NCBI GenBank assembly: GCA_027886175.1
Contig: JAJNNQ010000129.1
Coordinates: forward strand, 4,340,001 to 4,404,000
DNA length: 64,000 bases
Direction of reading: 5' to 3'
Source: Phylloscopus collybita
Lineage: Eukaryota > Chordata > Aves > Passeriformes > Phylloscopidae
The translations under genes and the position numbers were made by a program. The notes beneath the pieces were generated by a model. That model saw nothing but the letters and a program-made list of their open reading frames with translations, did not search any database and had not been told where the DNA came from. Positions 1 to 10,645 of this stretch are shown piece by piece (position 1 is the first letter of the stretch; each line of letters opens with the position of its first letter).

Positions 1-721
1 CTATCAGCCAGCCCACTTCTCAGTTGCTGTTCCAAGGACAGTAAAAGCCTTCAAACCTCAGACAAAACTAACTTGTCTCAGTAAGAGCAGGACATAGCAT
101 TTGGGCTAATTTACACCCACTGAAATGCCAGTCAGGTGCACAGGATGCAAATGAAGCCACAGTGTAACCCACTATCAAGTTCTGATTACATGCAAATGAA
201 ACTGGCTTTTCCCCGTTACCTAAACTCGGTAACTCTTTCCTTCTGATGGTTCTTCTCTTTTCTTTAAGGAAAGTCTTCAGATGTTCAGTTCCTCTAGCTC
301 CTCAGCATTTTTCCTCTGACAGTAAAGCTTTTGTCTGTAGCAATGATACTGCAAATCGGTGTTTCCCAGCATCCTTCTCAACTTCCTTCTCCTTATCTTT
401 CCAATAATTTTCATGCTATTGAAAGCTAACAGCTTTGTTTGCCATCCTGCCCTCTTGTGCTGTTATACATCAGAGCCTTTGCAACAACTGCTTTGATACA
501 CTGTACATCTAAGCCACTTTGCTCATTAAAGAAACAATAATTAAGAGCAGTTTGTTCGTTTTCAAGTAAAGAACAAACTCAACAATAAAAATTCAACTGA
601 GAGACTCATCTGGCTCTATCCACTCATCTCACCTGGCTTCCTTGAAACAAAGGAATCCACATACAGCAGCTGTTCCAGAACAATAGGCCTCTTCCACAAA
701 CCAGACCCAAATATAACCTGG
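1..721. other. Unannotated single-copy DNA
   Basis: I see no gene, transposon or tandem repeat here. The sequence is AT-leaning with scattered short open frames only. It ends at the 3' end of a reversed LTR. Confidence 0.5.
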
Positions 722-1458
722 TTTCTTGGTTTGGAAAGACAGGTATCAGCCAGGCAAAGCTGGAGCTTCCATTGAAATGGAGAATGTAAACCCCTCACCC
801 CCTGCCAAATTATAATTTTGCAATCAAGGGCTTTCAGGCAAAGATTTGGGAATAGGAATAACAGTTCTTTACTAGGAAGATTAACAATACAAATGTAGTA
901 GGGAAAAAAACAAAAACACACAAACAAACAAACAAACAAACAAGCAATCCTGGAAAACCCTGACAGAGTCAGAGCTACAACCTGACACCCTGTGGGTCAG
1001 GGTGTTGGAAGCAGTCCAAGAGTCCTCCTGGAGTGGCAGATGTGGTTCTGTTGGAGCAGAGATGATCCTGTAGAAAAGGTGATGGTGAGAAGGGGTCCAG
1101 TCTTCCTCCAGGAATCCAGTGGAGCCAGATATTTCATGTTCCTACGTCTCAGTTTTTATCCAGGTAGGAATGGTTGGCTCCCCCCACTGGGTGGAGCATC
1201 TCACAATGGGATGACAGAATGTGGATGTACTGCTTTGGTGAGCCTTAATGGTCCATCAGCAGAAGATATCCTTCTGGAGGGAGGATGGGTGGTGACAGAG
1301 ATAACAAACTCTGCCCCACCTGGTTTAACAGCCGCCCCATTATCAGAAGGCACCCACCCCCTCCCCCCAGAGTTACAAGAGAGAAAGAAGAACATCTCCC
1401 CAACTGCTTTTAACAAATGAAATAAAATGCACATTTTTTGGTTCCATAACCCAAGACA
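722..1458 (-). mobile_element. Solo LTR, ERVL-like, subfamily 1
   Basis: Read on the minus strand, this matches the plus-strand LTRs at 7183, 33297 and 45442 over its whole length. It begins TGTCTTGGGTTATGG at 1458 and ends near CTTTCCAAACCAAGAAA at 722, where the canonical terminal CA has mutated. The flanks are CCTGG (717-721) and CCTTG (1459-1463), which fit a decayed 5-bp target duplication. A (CAAA)n stretch at about 920-945 expands a spot that is TTTG-rich in the other copies. The open frames of 107, 142 and 77 codons here lie within the LTR and are not genes. No internal retroviral region adjoins it, so it is a solo LTR. The family assignment rests on the 5-bp duplication and recall, not on a database match. 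Confidence 0.85.
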
Positions 1459-4400
1459 CCTTGCAATGGCTGTGCTTTAAGTACTGCAGGAGTTAACCAG
1501 GAGAGGCTGCGTAGTCAGAATGGCATTCCCTGTCTCCCCAAGCTTCTCCATGCATCCAAGCAGCAGTTCCCATCTCATGTACACTGGGGAGAAATTAAAT
1601 CAGGAGCCTTTGCAGACAAGTGTATGCACAGTGGCAGCAGCACTTTACAGCATTGCTCTGTACAATGCTGAAATCAGACTGTGAGCACTCACAGGGAGGG
1701 ACCATGTTTTACTCTGATCCTAAGTGACACATAAGGAACAACAGAGTTTTGATTCTACCTAGACTGGGTGTGTAGTGCAAATAACATTGATAAATGTTGT
1801 TCCAATGCTCTGGTTTAAAAACTTGTCTTCTGAAAGAGTGAAGATCTCCTGTCTAGATGGAAACTTTAATTTTTCTGTCTGGGCAGGAAACCAAATCATA
1901 CAGCAGGTGAAAATTACAAAATAGAAATGAAGAAGAAAGGAAAAAGTCAGAGAGGAGTAGCAAACTCACGAATTTACTTTTTCCCAAGACTGGGGAAAGA
2001 TAAAGATCTTTCAAAACATATTAAGAGCATCAAGCACAAAAAAATCAGATCCTGTTGTAATCACAAGGCAATGTCCATGTTGGTGTTCATCACTATCTGT
2101 ATGTGTGAACCAAAACCCGACTGTTCCCCGGAGTATCCACCTTTCCTCTCATGACCCCAGAAAAAGAAACTTTCAGGACAAGGTCATTGTATTCCTGCAA
2201 GCTGCAAGTCCATAAGCCCACTTCCCTGAAACACTTCATTCATCTATTTTGCAATTAGGAGTGAGGTCACATTCATATTAGAGGAATTTAGTGACTGATG
2301 AGTGACAAAAATGCATTTCTTGTCAAGTGACCTACTGCAGTTGTTCCCTCAGTGCTGCAGCGTGGTGTTTGCACAGCTTCCTCTGCACCAGACAGCAGGC
2401 AGGAGGCTGTCCCAAGTCATTCACATCATGGGCTGTCCTATTCAGATTCCTCAGCAGATTTTTCTGGCTTCAATACCTTCTGGGACTGTATAAAATAAGC
2501 ATTGCTCAAATGGTCCTGTCACTGCGCAGTTCTCAGCTGAAGTTGCCAGGACAGTGCACGGATATGGCACAACTCCTCCCCAAAGGATGCGTGCCGTGTG
2601 TGTAGCTCGCTGCTCATTTCATCTCTCAGCAAAATGAGCAGAGTATTACAGAAGAGCACAGTTGAAACAAGGTCAGGAGGTCAGCTTTCTCCAGGATGCT
2701 GCAGTGAAATGGACTGTAAAAAGCTCCTGCTGTGTGTGAGAGCAGGAAGAAAGGATATCATAATAGCCATGCTCAATACAATATAGAATCAGAATTTTAA
2801 ACACAGGCTGGTGATTGCATTTCTCTACTGGAATTCACTATAACTGCAACTTAACATGCGTAGCAGAGCAATTCCTTGAGCATTTTTCCCTGTTCTGTAA
2901 AGAGTGAGTAGGTTGCCAAAGAGTCTCCCTCCAGAAGTGAAGAAGATGAAGGTGTGCATATAAATGCAGCACCCTCAGACTGTGAGGGGCTGAGCAGCTC
3001 ACAGGATGAAGGTGGCAGCAGTTCAAGTCCTGGCATGTCCATTTTGCAGTTGTGTGATGCCCTCTTAGTGCAATTTTACCCCAGAGCAGGACAGGCTGTT
3101 AGTGCAGCCCTACACTGCACTGGCACTTCTGCATCCACAGGGAAATTGCCCTCTCTCCTGTGCCTCCATTAACACAACTGAGTCACACATTTCAGTGCCT
3201 GTGCAAAAGCCACAGCAGCAAAGAGTAAGCATGCAGTGCCAAGGGCAGCTGGGATGTGGGAGACAAGGACTAAGGACATCTTTCTGGCTAATTAAGATGA
3301 TAGATTTCAGGCCTCAGCTTTATTTTCAGGATGCTCTCATGCCAGCTAGCTCTCTATCTTTAAGAAGCTCAGGGAAAGATCATCCACATCCAACTCTGAT
3401 ATTACCCTTTAATTCTATGTCAGAGGCTTTGTCTCTTGCAATCTCTTGAAGAAGAAATACTTGACCCTGGCTAGATTTTTGTGCTAAAAATAGATCTGGA
3501 AAAATTCCCAAATCAGGCCCCTTGCCTATCATCTAAGCTCTTACTTTATTTGAGTGAAGGTATTTTTGTACACTGTGTAAGAGAATTCCTCACAGTCCTT
3601 CCAAGACAGATCAGTGTCTGATAGTTCTGGTCTGATAAGCAGCAATACATGGCCAATAGATTAATCATTTGTCCTTTAGAAGTTCTGCTACAAAATTGGA
3701 AGATTTGTTTCCTCTTTCAGTGGGAGGGGCAGATAGACTTCCAGAGAAACAGGAAACATTTGCTCAACCCTTAGGTCTTTGTTCTCTCCTCATGACAGAG
3801 CATGCTCTCTGCTGGCTTTCCCAAGACTCCTCTGGCTGGCTGTGCTGGCAAGAGCCCAGCTGTAGGAGCACAACACTGAGAAGACAGAAATGGTGTTTAG
3901 TCAGGGAGGGGCGCTTCAAAAGCACTTCCATGACGTCTCCATCTGTGCAGGACACCTGCAAGATGATTAGGATGAGCTAGAGCTCTGGACTCCAGCTGGA
4001 CTCTTGGAGGCTATTGGATGTCCAAACAGGAAGATCTGTACCAACAGAAAATCCACTCAACACCTCAACAGCCGTGCTTGCCTATGGCACCTGGGCACCA
4101 AACCCTCTCTTCGGGAGCTGCAGCCGCCAAGTCCACGGATTTATACTTGGGAATGAAGCCACAATTGACTGAAGTGGTCCAATTAGTATGAGAAGCAGCA
4201 GCCCATCTGCTCACTAGCAGGGGCCATGGAAAAAAACCTGCCTTTGCATACCTCACTGCTCCCAGGGAGATCAGCAGCTCTGTCCCGAGCATCAGAGCAC
4301 CACAACCTGCTGGAGTGCTTGGGGAAGGAAAGAGCACAACCAATGGCAGCAAGCTCATTGCAGCACTGCCACAGAACTAAAAGGTGCTCCATGGAGAAGA

Positions 4401-5056
4401 GTAATTTTTTCATTTCCATGCCAGGCAGAAAGGCTCTGCTAGAACAGCACAGCTCCTCCAGAGGCAGAGGAGCTGGAGCGAGGGCAGGAGCTGTTTAGGC
4501 ACATTGTGCAGGCTGCCAAGAGCAGGTCATGCAGCTTCCCACAGCTCACCACACTCAAGAGAGAAGGGAGTACACTGCTCTGTGCAGAGGGCCTTCCAAG
4601 CCCAGGTCTCCAGGGGAACCTGAACTGCAGCGGAGGTCACAGGCCAGAGAAAGGCAGTGCAGTAATCCTACACCTACAAATGAGAAAGATCTGACTCAAA
4701 TGAGTCAGGCAGCTCAGAACAGCACTGCTGCTCTTGTCAGCCAAACACTCCAGTTATGTAAAAAGCTACAGCACAAATTCTGGGTTTAATCTGTGTAGGG
4801 TACGAGAGTTTGGGTTTTTTCAGCCACTGCTGTCATGTACCACTGACAACATAACTCTGCTGTCTTGGTCAGCCCAAAAGTCCTGCAGCTCAGCACGTGA
4901 TTTCTGGCAATGATGGTGCAGGAGAAGAATATAAAACCACTGCAAGATCATTTCATCTTTCCTCTAGCAAACTCTTCAAACTACCTGAGCCAGATGTGGT
5001 ATCTTCGTATTTTACAGCCTCTTACAGGATTTCCTTTCGTGAACCTGCCTTTATTT
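1459..5056. other. Unannotated single-copy DNA
   Basis: No recognised gene or repeat family. Open frames reach about 115 codons (3102-3449) but show no recognisable domain, and overlapping frames on both strands are equally open, which fits chance. A local rise in GC at about 4050-4500 has no tandem structure that I could identify. Confidence 0.45.
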
Positions 5057-5111
5057 TATATATATATATAAAATACTATATATACATATATAATACAATA
5101 TATATATTATA

Positions 5112-5143
<32 letters not shown>

Positions 5144-5187
5144 CACTGCTATATATATTGCTATATATATTTTTATATATATATAAT
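5057..5187. repeat. (TA)n microsatellite, interrupted
   Basis: About 130 bp of alternating T and A with short interruptions (AAATACTA, TACA, TTTT, CACTGC). It is self-complementary and could fold into hairpins. A 216-codon open frame (4897-5547) runs through it only because TATATA repeats encode Tyr and Ile without stops, so I do not regard it as a gene. Confidence 0.9.
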
Positions 5188-7182
5188 CCAGCTATTTTGT
5201 TGGGGTTTTTTGTATCCACAACATTTTTGAGCAGCAAGTCACACAGTTTAATAATGGGTTTGGGGAAAAAGTCTATTTCTGTTTTAAAACCTAATTCCCA
5301 CTATGATCCCCACTACGAAAAACATTTACTAATCCTTCCCTTCTCACTGTCTTATTTTCTACTTATTATTTTACAGGCTCTCTATTTCATACCACTTCAG
5401 TTTTCTCTCCTCCAAGATGAAGACCTGTCTACTTTGCAATTTCTTGTATGGAACAGCTGCAGAAATGCAATAAGCCTTGCTGGGCTCCTCATCTATCTTT
5501 CTGAGAGGGGAGAGGTGGCAAAACTGTATCTGAGATGTGGGCACTGAGCACTGGAGTGATGCAGTCACACAATTATCCAGAACTGCCTGGCAGCAATAGC
5601 CACCCCTTCAGTGCCCTTGGTGTTATATGCACAGATCAGGACTGGCTTCTCCAACGTACAGTAATTTCCATTTTCAACCCTCAGCTTCATTTATCATTTG
5701 ATCCCTTAATCACCTGTTATTTTGAGATCCCACTATAGCTCTTCACAGCCACTTTACCTTTTATTACTGCAAATAATGTCATGAATTAAGCAAACACCTC
5801 CTCATTCCTGTTACACTCGCCCCAGACTATGAGTAAGTGATGAGATCTCCCTGGGACATGCCAGTGATCTCTGTCCTCAGTGAAAATTAACTACCTAGTC
5901 CTTCTTTTTTGTTGTTTTATATCTTTTACCAGACTTCAAGTCATGTTTTCTTGGTATCCTTTGACTTTTTTGTTCTTGTAAAAGCACTCAGTGAAGAGAC
6001 CTCATTTGAACTTTGAGGAAATCCAAACACAGTTCCATACCTTAAGGCATTTTTCCAACATTTTGGGCACTTAGGCACCAGATTTTTCTCTTAGATAATC
6101 ACACATCAGACTTATATATAAGCTATAGGTTGAAAACACTTTCTGTGGACATACTTTAAGGAAGCAAGAAATACTAAGACTAATTTTCATCAATTATAAC
6201 ACTGTAATATGATACATCTACACAAGGTAGATAGGAAAAGAAATCAGGTACTTACCTGGTCACCTTGAGAGAAAATACAGCTATTTTTATTGAAAAATAA
6301 TCTGTAGTGCACCTTAGTAATATCGAGGGTTGCAACTTTTTTTTTCAAAGAGGAGCATGACTAGGCTTCCTTAGTGACATGTATCTACCTATAATGTCAA
6401 TTAAGACCAGATGAGATCCTGAACAGAAAATAATTTCCTTCTTTGAATGCTCACAGCAAAACCCTCCCTTCCCTCAAGTAAGATGTTTTCTTTCATTTTT
6501 TTTCCTTCCTTACAAAAACACCCTTTAAAACCTCCCACAACAGGAAAGACAACACAGAAATTTAATGGCAGCCATAGCTTCTGGGAACTCTTGAGGCAGT
6601 ACTTTCTTTCACAAAAAAGGAAAATTACACAGAAATACAGAAAAATATGAGAAAGAAACATCCTCAAACTCTCTGGAAAAACAAAGCATTTTCCACTTAA
6701 AAAGCAAGGGAGGCAAAATAGGCACAGCCTCAAGAGAGTGCAAAAAACCTGCAGGAGCAAAACACGTAAGATCTGGCAGTCTGCCAAAGAATTATGAGTG
6801 GACAGAAAAACAAGATGGAAATACTATCTGAAACACTCCCATGGCCAGTGTGAGCCAGTTTTTAGACATGGATAAGAGAGCTGGAGTAAAACTCTGGCAA
6901 CACTTCCCTGCTTTGTCATGCCAACAGTATAATGGAAAAGGAAACATTGATGGGTGGAACTGCATAGGACTTGCCATGAGATATGAATGGTATTACAGGA
7001 TTGTGAAGGGCTTCTCAGTATCCCTGCTTTGTAACCAGCCTGAGCTTCATTTTGAACCACTGAGAGCTGTAGTGTGCAGATGGAAGGGGCTCTCACAGCT
7101 CTGCTCTGCTTTACTTTGTGCCTCAGACACTGCTGTGCACAACGTGTATCCTGCAAACAAACCAGTGAAATTCCCATGCAGT
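5188..7182. other. Unannotated single-copy DNA
   Basis: No gene or known repeat recognised. The longest frames are 128 codons at 6401-6787 (minus) and 143 codons at 6841-7272 (plus). The latter runs into the neighbouring LTR and shows no domain. Confidence 0.45.
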
Positions 7183-8223
7183 TGGCTTGGGTTATGTAAC
7201 CAAAAAAAAAAAGTTTATTCTATTTCATCTGTTGAAAGCAGCTGGGGAGATGTTTTTCTTTATCTCTTGTAACTCTGCGGGAGAGGGGGTGGGTGTCTTC
7301 TGATAATGGGCCAGCTGTCAAACCAGGTGGGGCAGTGTTCCTTATCTCTCCCACAACCCATCCTCCCTCCAGGGAATATCTTCTGCTAAAGGGCCATGAA
7401 GGCTCCCCAATGACAGGGCACATTCCATCATCCCAGTGTGAGATGCTCCACCCAGTTGGGGGAGAGCAAACCATTCCCACCTGGATAAAAACTGAGACTC
7501 AGGAACATAAGATATTCTGGTTTTCCACTGGATTCCACAGGAAGACTGGACCCATCTCACCACCACTGGACCCCTTCTACAGGATCATCTCTACTCCACA
7601 GAACCACATCTGTTTCTCTAGAAGGACTTATTTTAACTGCTTCCAACACCCTGACTAACAGGGTGTCAGGTCATGTTTCTAACTGTCAGGGTTTCCAGGA
7701 TTTTTGTTTGTCTGCTTGTTTTTTGTACTACTATATTTGGATTTTTGTAGCCCTGGTTTCATGACTGTGATGTTTGGGTTTCCCTGAAACTCTTTCCCAG
7801 ACACTGTTCTGTCAACAAGAGACACGTTTTCCTAACTGTAACCTGTGTTTTGCATTCCTTTCCTTAGGAGAGACTTCTTCTGGATGTCCCTCTGACTTGA
7901 CCAATGTAATTGAAGAAGTTTGTCTTTCTTCCACCCCTTGGGTGGGTCTTTGTAGAACAGTATAAAGGGAAGAAATTCCCGTGTAATAAAGATTGGAGTC
8001 ATTGTCAGCCTTCTGAAAGTTCGGAATCCGTGTCATTGTAATCTTGAACAGCGTCAGATTGTTAATATTCCTAGTAAAGAACTGTTATTCCTATTCCCAT
8101 ATCTATGCCTGAAAGCCCTTAATTGCAAAACTATAATAATTTGGAGGGAGGGGGCTTACATTCTCCATTCCAAGGGGAGCTTCAACTTTCCCTGGCAGAT
8201 ACCTGTCTTTCCAAACCAAGACA
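7183..8223 (+). mobile_element. Solo LTR, ERVL-like, subfamily 1, interrupted by another LTR
   Basis: It aligns with the LTRs at 33297 and 45442. The 5' end is TGGCTTGGGTTATG and the 3' end is CTTTCCAAACCAAGACA. Flanks GCAGT (7178-7182) and GCAAT (8224-8228) fit a 5-bp target duplication with one change. The family's sequence is continuous to about 7745 and resumes at 8057 (GATTGTTAATATTCC). The intervening 311 bp is a separate LTR, described below. Without it the element is about 730 bp, the normal length for this subfamily. It lacks the extra internal duplication (AAAGCAGxACATCCACA, twice) that marks the copies at 33 and 45 kb. Confidence 0.87.
7746..8056 (+). mobile_element. Nested solo LTR, ERVK-like
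   Basis: A 311-bp unit sits inside the LTR at 7183-8223. It has TG (7746) and CA (8055-8056) ends, a TATA box (TATAAAGG, 7961) and an AATAAA signal (7985-7990) 24 bp further on. The flanks GATTTT (7740-7745) and GATTGT (8057-8062) are a 6-bp duplication with one mismatch, and the site is single-copy in the related LTRs at 33 and 45 kb. Six-base duplications are typical of ERVK/beta-type elements. No second copy occurs in the window, and the family name is unknown to me. Confidence 0.78.
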
Positions 8224-8616
8224 GCAATAAAGTCCACCTTCAGCTTTAGCTGTGTAAATGCAACATCCCACTCTGCTTGGCAGTCCCCATAGGCAGGCAG
8301 ATTTTACTGAGCTGGGCTCTCAGCAGAGCCAAGTCAGGGCCCAGTAAAATAAGGTAGGTCCTTATTCAGCTATCATGACTAGTGTCCTTGAGTGTCCCTT
8401 GGAATTAGAGGACAGCACTTTCCCTGGACAAACACGCAGTCACTTTGACACCTGCTGCCAAGGTTGTAAAAGGCAGCAAGCTGCTAAAATGCCCAGATCC
8501 TGAGAAGTGTGCAGAGTAACAGTGCTGCTGAAAGCCATTGACTGTATGCAACTTCCCTGGTATTAGCCAAGATAACCAAGTGAGTTGGCAGATTCCAGCA
8601 CATTTTTGATATTAAA
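8224..8616. other. Unannotated single-copy DNA
   Basis: No feature recognised between the LTR and the CpG-richer stretch that follows. Confidence 0.4.
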
Positions 8617-9090
8617 GTGATGGGAAACTACTTAAATAACGATGCATTCATTACGAAAACATCTTTTTGGCATTTACTCCCAATTAACACTTGTGCCTTG
8701 GCACAGCCGATTTTCCTCATTACATTCAAACGTTGTGGCTGTGTGAACGACCAAACGCGATTATGGCAACGTTGGCTCCCATTCCCTGAGATGTGTACGG
8801 AGGCTGTCAGCTGGAAATATCTGGAAATCTACCAGGAGTTTAAGCACATTTTAAAAGGCCATCTGTGTACAAAAGGTAATCAGAGCGACAGCGTTCTGAT
8901 GCCGGGCACGGCGGCAGAGGTGCAGTTGGTGACTCGCTGCTGCAATCAGAGCATCTCCTTCAGCTGTGCTGTGCCACTGCCAGGCCTCGCTGGGCAGACA
9001 GCAAAGGCATGGGCGGCCAGGGACAACTACAAACCAAAAGCTAAATCACAAGGCTGCGTCACCATCAGCTGCATATCAGGAAGGGAGTAA
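8617..9090 (+). other. CpG-retaining stretch with a 157-codon open frame; candidate conserved element
   Basis: The sequence from 8617 to about 9065 keeps many CpG dinucleotides (AACG, GACC, ACGCGA, AACGTT, CGACAGCG, GCCGGGCACGGCGG), unlike the CpG-poor DNA around it. A 157-codon frame spans it, with Cys and Trp residues but no domain I recognise and no clear splice or Kozak context. It could be a conserved non-coding element, an unmethylated regulatory island, an old exon or chance. I do not call it a gene. Confidence 0.25.
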
Positions 9091-9520
9091 TTTGCTTTCA
9101 GAAGCCAAAAGGCTAAATACAAGACCTGTTATTAAAGAGTGTTCACAGTACAAAACCAAAGGCGTTCCTGGCACTGACACAACTGGAATCATAGCCACGT
9201 ATATCATCCAAGTGCTTTGCTTTAGAAATGAATTCCATGAATTTTCAAACAGCTGCACAGGACTTAGCTTCAAAAATCTATGAAGGTAAATAAAGCATGA
9301 ACCCTGTCTGTCTCCTCATCTAGTTGGAGTTCATTGTTTTAAGCTATCTGATAGCTGCGTTTATTTGTACTGCCAGATTTGATTTTTATTGTGAGGGAAT
9401 TTTTCCCATTAAACGTGTGGGTTAGGAACATTTCACTGTGAGAGACAGAAGGCTGGGCTGAAGCTTTCTGATACATTTTAGGCAGCATTTCCATACGCTC
9501 ACCAGCAGCATCCTTCCAGC
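9091..9520. other. Unannotated single-copy DNA
   Basis: No gene or repeat recognised up to the start of the 22-bp minisatellite. Confidence 0.4.
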
Positions 9521-9628
9521 TGCTGTCCCACCTACCTGGCTCTGCTGTCCCACCTAACCAGCACTGCTGTCCCACCTAACCAGCACTGCTGTCCCACCCA
9601 ACTAACTGGAACTGCTGTCCCACCTACC
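9521..9628. repeat. 22-bp minisatellite, left part
   Basis: Units of the form TGCTGTCCCACCTAACCAGC begin at 9521, 9543, 9565, 9587 and 9613 (periods 22, 22, 22 and 26). The same unit continues at 9957-10017 on the far side of an inserted LTR, so this is one array split in two. Confidence 0.88.
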
Positions 9629-9956
9629 CAAAGTGTCCCCTCCCTCCGCCCTCCTGGCCGGGCTGCCAGCTCAGATTCTGGGGGGCTTTGGGCAAGGAAT
9701 ACTTCAAGATAGGGAGAAGATACCCAAAAGAGGCTCCTTACCTAGGAGTGTTCCAAGGCTTTATTCTTGAAGGGGTTCCAGGGGCAAAGAGAGCAAACAA
9801 GGAAGAGCCTGGGTTTGTCTAGACCCTGTGTCCCAGGACAGAGAGCTGGCACTGAGCCAACTGGTCAGAGATAGGGGGGAAGGTAGGGTCAGACTTACAT
9901 AGTTACAGGCTTTGGGGCTCCTTTTGGGGTAAACCAGTCCCCAGAGGGATACAACA
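9629..9956 (-). mobile_element. Solo LTR, ERVK-like, inserted in a minisatellite
   Basis: Read on the minus strand it matches the plus-strand LTR at 52494-52816: start TGTTGTATCCCTCTGGGG, shared middle TGGCTCAGTGCCAGCTCTCTG, and an AATAAAGCCTTGGAA signal (TTTATT on the plus strand, 9760-9765). Minisatellite units lie on both sides. If it ends at 9629, the flanks CCTACC (9623-9628) and CCTAAC (9957-9962) are a 6-bp duplication with one mismatch. A TG/CA-consistent alternative ends at 9634 but leaves no duplication. No internal region is present. Confidence 0.78.
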
Positions 9957-10017
9957 CCTAACTAACTGCCTCGGCTGTCCCACCCAACTACCTGGCACTG
10001 CTGTCCCACCTAACTGC
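9957..10017. repeat. 22-bp minisatellite, right part
   Basis: This continues the array at 9521-9628 with units such as GGCTGTCCCACCCAACTACC and CACTGCTGTCCCACCTAACT. The array then gives way to the CAG-rich minisatellite. Confidence 0.82.
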
Positions 10018-10071
10018 TGCTGGTGGAGCTGCCCACAGTGCCTGGGGTGTTTGGGCAGCAGAGCTCCCTGT

Positions 10072-10645
10072 TCCTGCAGCAGCTGTGCCTGCAGCAGCCG
10101 TGCCTGCAGCAGCCGTGCCTGCAGCAGCTCTGCCTGCAGCAGCTGTGCCTGCAGCAGCAGCCATGCATGCAGCAGCCGTGCCTGCAGCAGCCGTGCCTGC
10201 AGCAGCAGCCGTGCCTGTAGTAGCAGCTCTGCCTGCAGCAGCCGTGCCTGCAGCAGCAGCCGTGCATGCAGCAGCCGTGCCTGCAGCAGCCGTGCCTGCA
10301 GCAGCAGCCGTGCATGCAGCAGCCGTGCCTGCAGCAGCTCTGCCTGCAGCAGCCGTGCCTGTAGCAGCAGCCATGCCTGCAGCAGCCGTGCCTGTTGCAG
10401 CTCTGTCTGCAGCAGCCGTGCCTGCAGCAGCAGCTGTGCCTGCAGCAGCCGTGCCTGCAGCAGCTGTGCCTGTAGCAGCAGCCGTGCATGCAGCAGCCGT
10501 GCCTGCAGCAGCTGTGCCTGCAGCAGCCGTGCCTGCAGCAGCAGCCGTGCATGCAGCAGCCGTGCATGCAGCAGCCGTGCCTGTAGCCGCAGCCGTGCAT
10601 GCAGCAGCCATGCATGCAGCAGCCGTGCATGCAGCAGCTCTGCTC
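10072..10645. repeat. CAG-rich 15/18-bp minisatellite
   Basis: About 38 tandem units of CAGCAGCCGTGCCTG, in 15-bp and 18-bp forms that differ by an extra CAG. Common variants are CTGTGCCTG, CTCTGCCTG and CCGTGCATG. Since the units are multiples of 3 and hold few stop codons, five of six frames stay open for over 200 codons: minus 10723-10010 gives a Cys/His/Gly-rich frame, minus 10707-9988 an Ala/Thr/Gly frame, and the plus strand gives Ser/Cys/Ala and Ala/Val/Pro frames. The plus frame that reads Leu-Gln-Gln-Pro-Cys, the only one resembling Cys/Gln-rich epidermal proteins, is broken by TAG (first at 10218). The simplest reading is non-coding minisatellite with replication slippage on CAG. 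Confidence 0.9.

Noticed and set aside
4897..5547. 216-codon open frame
   Set aside because: Its middle is the TA microsatellite, which has no stops in this frame. The ends show no domain.
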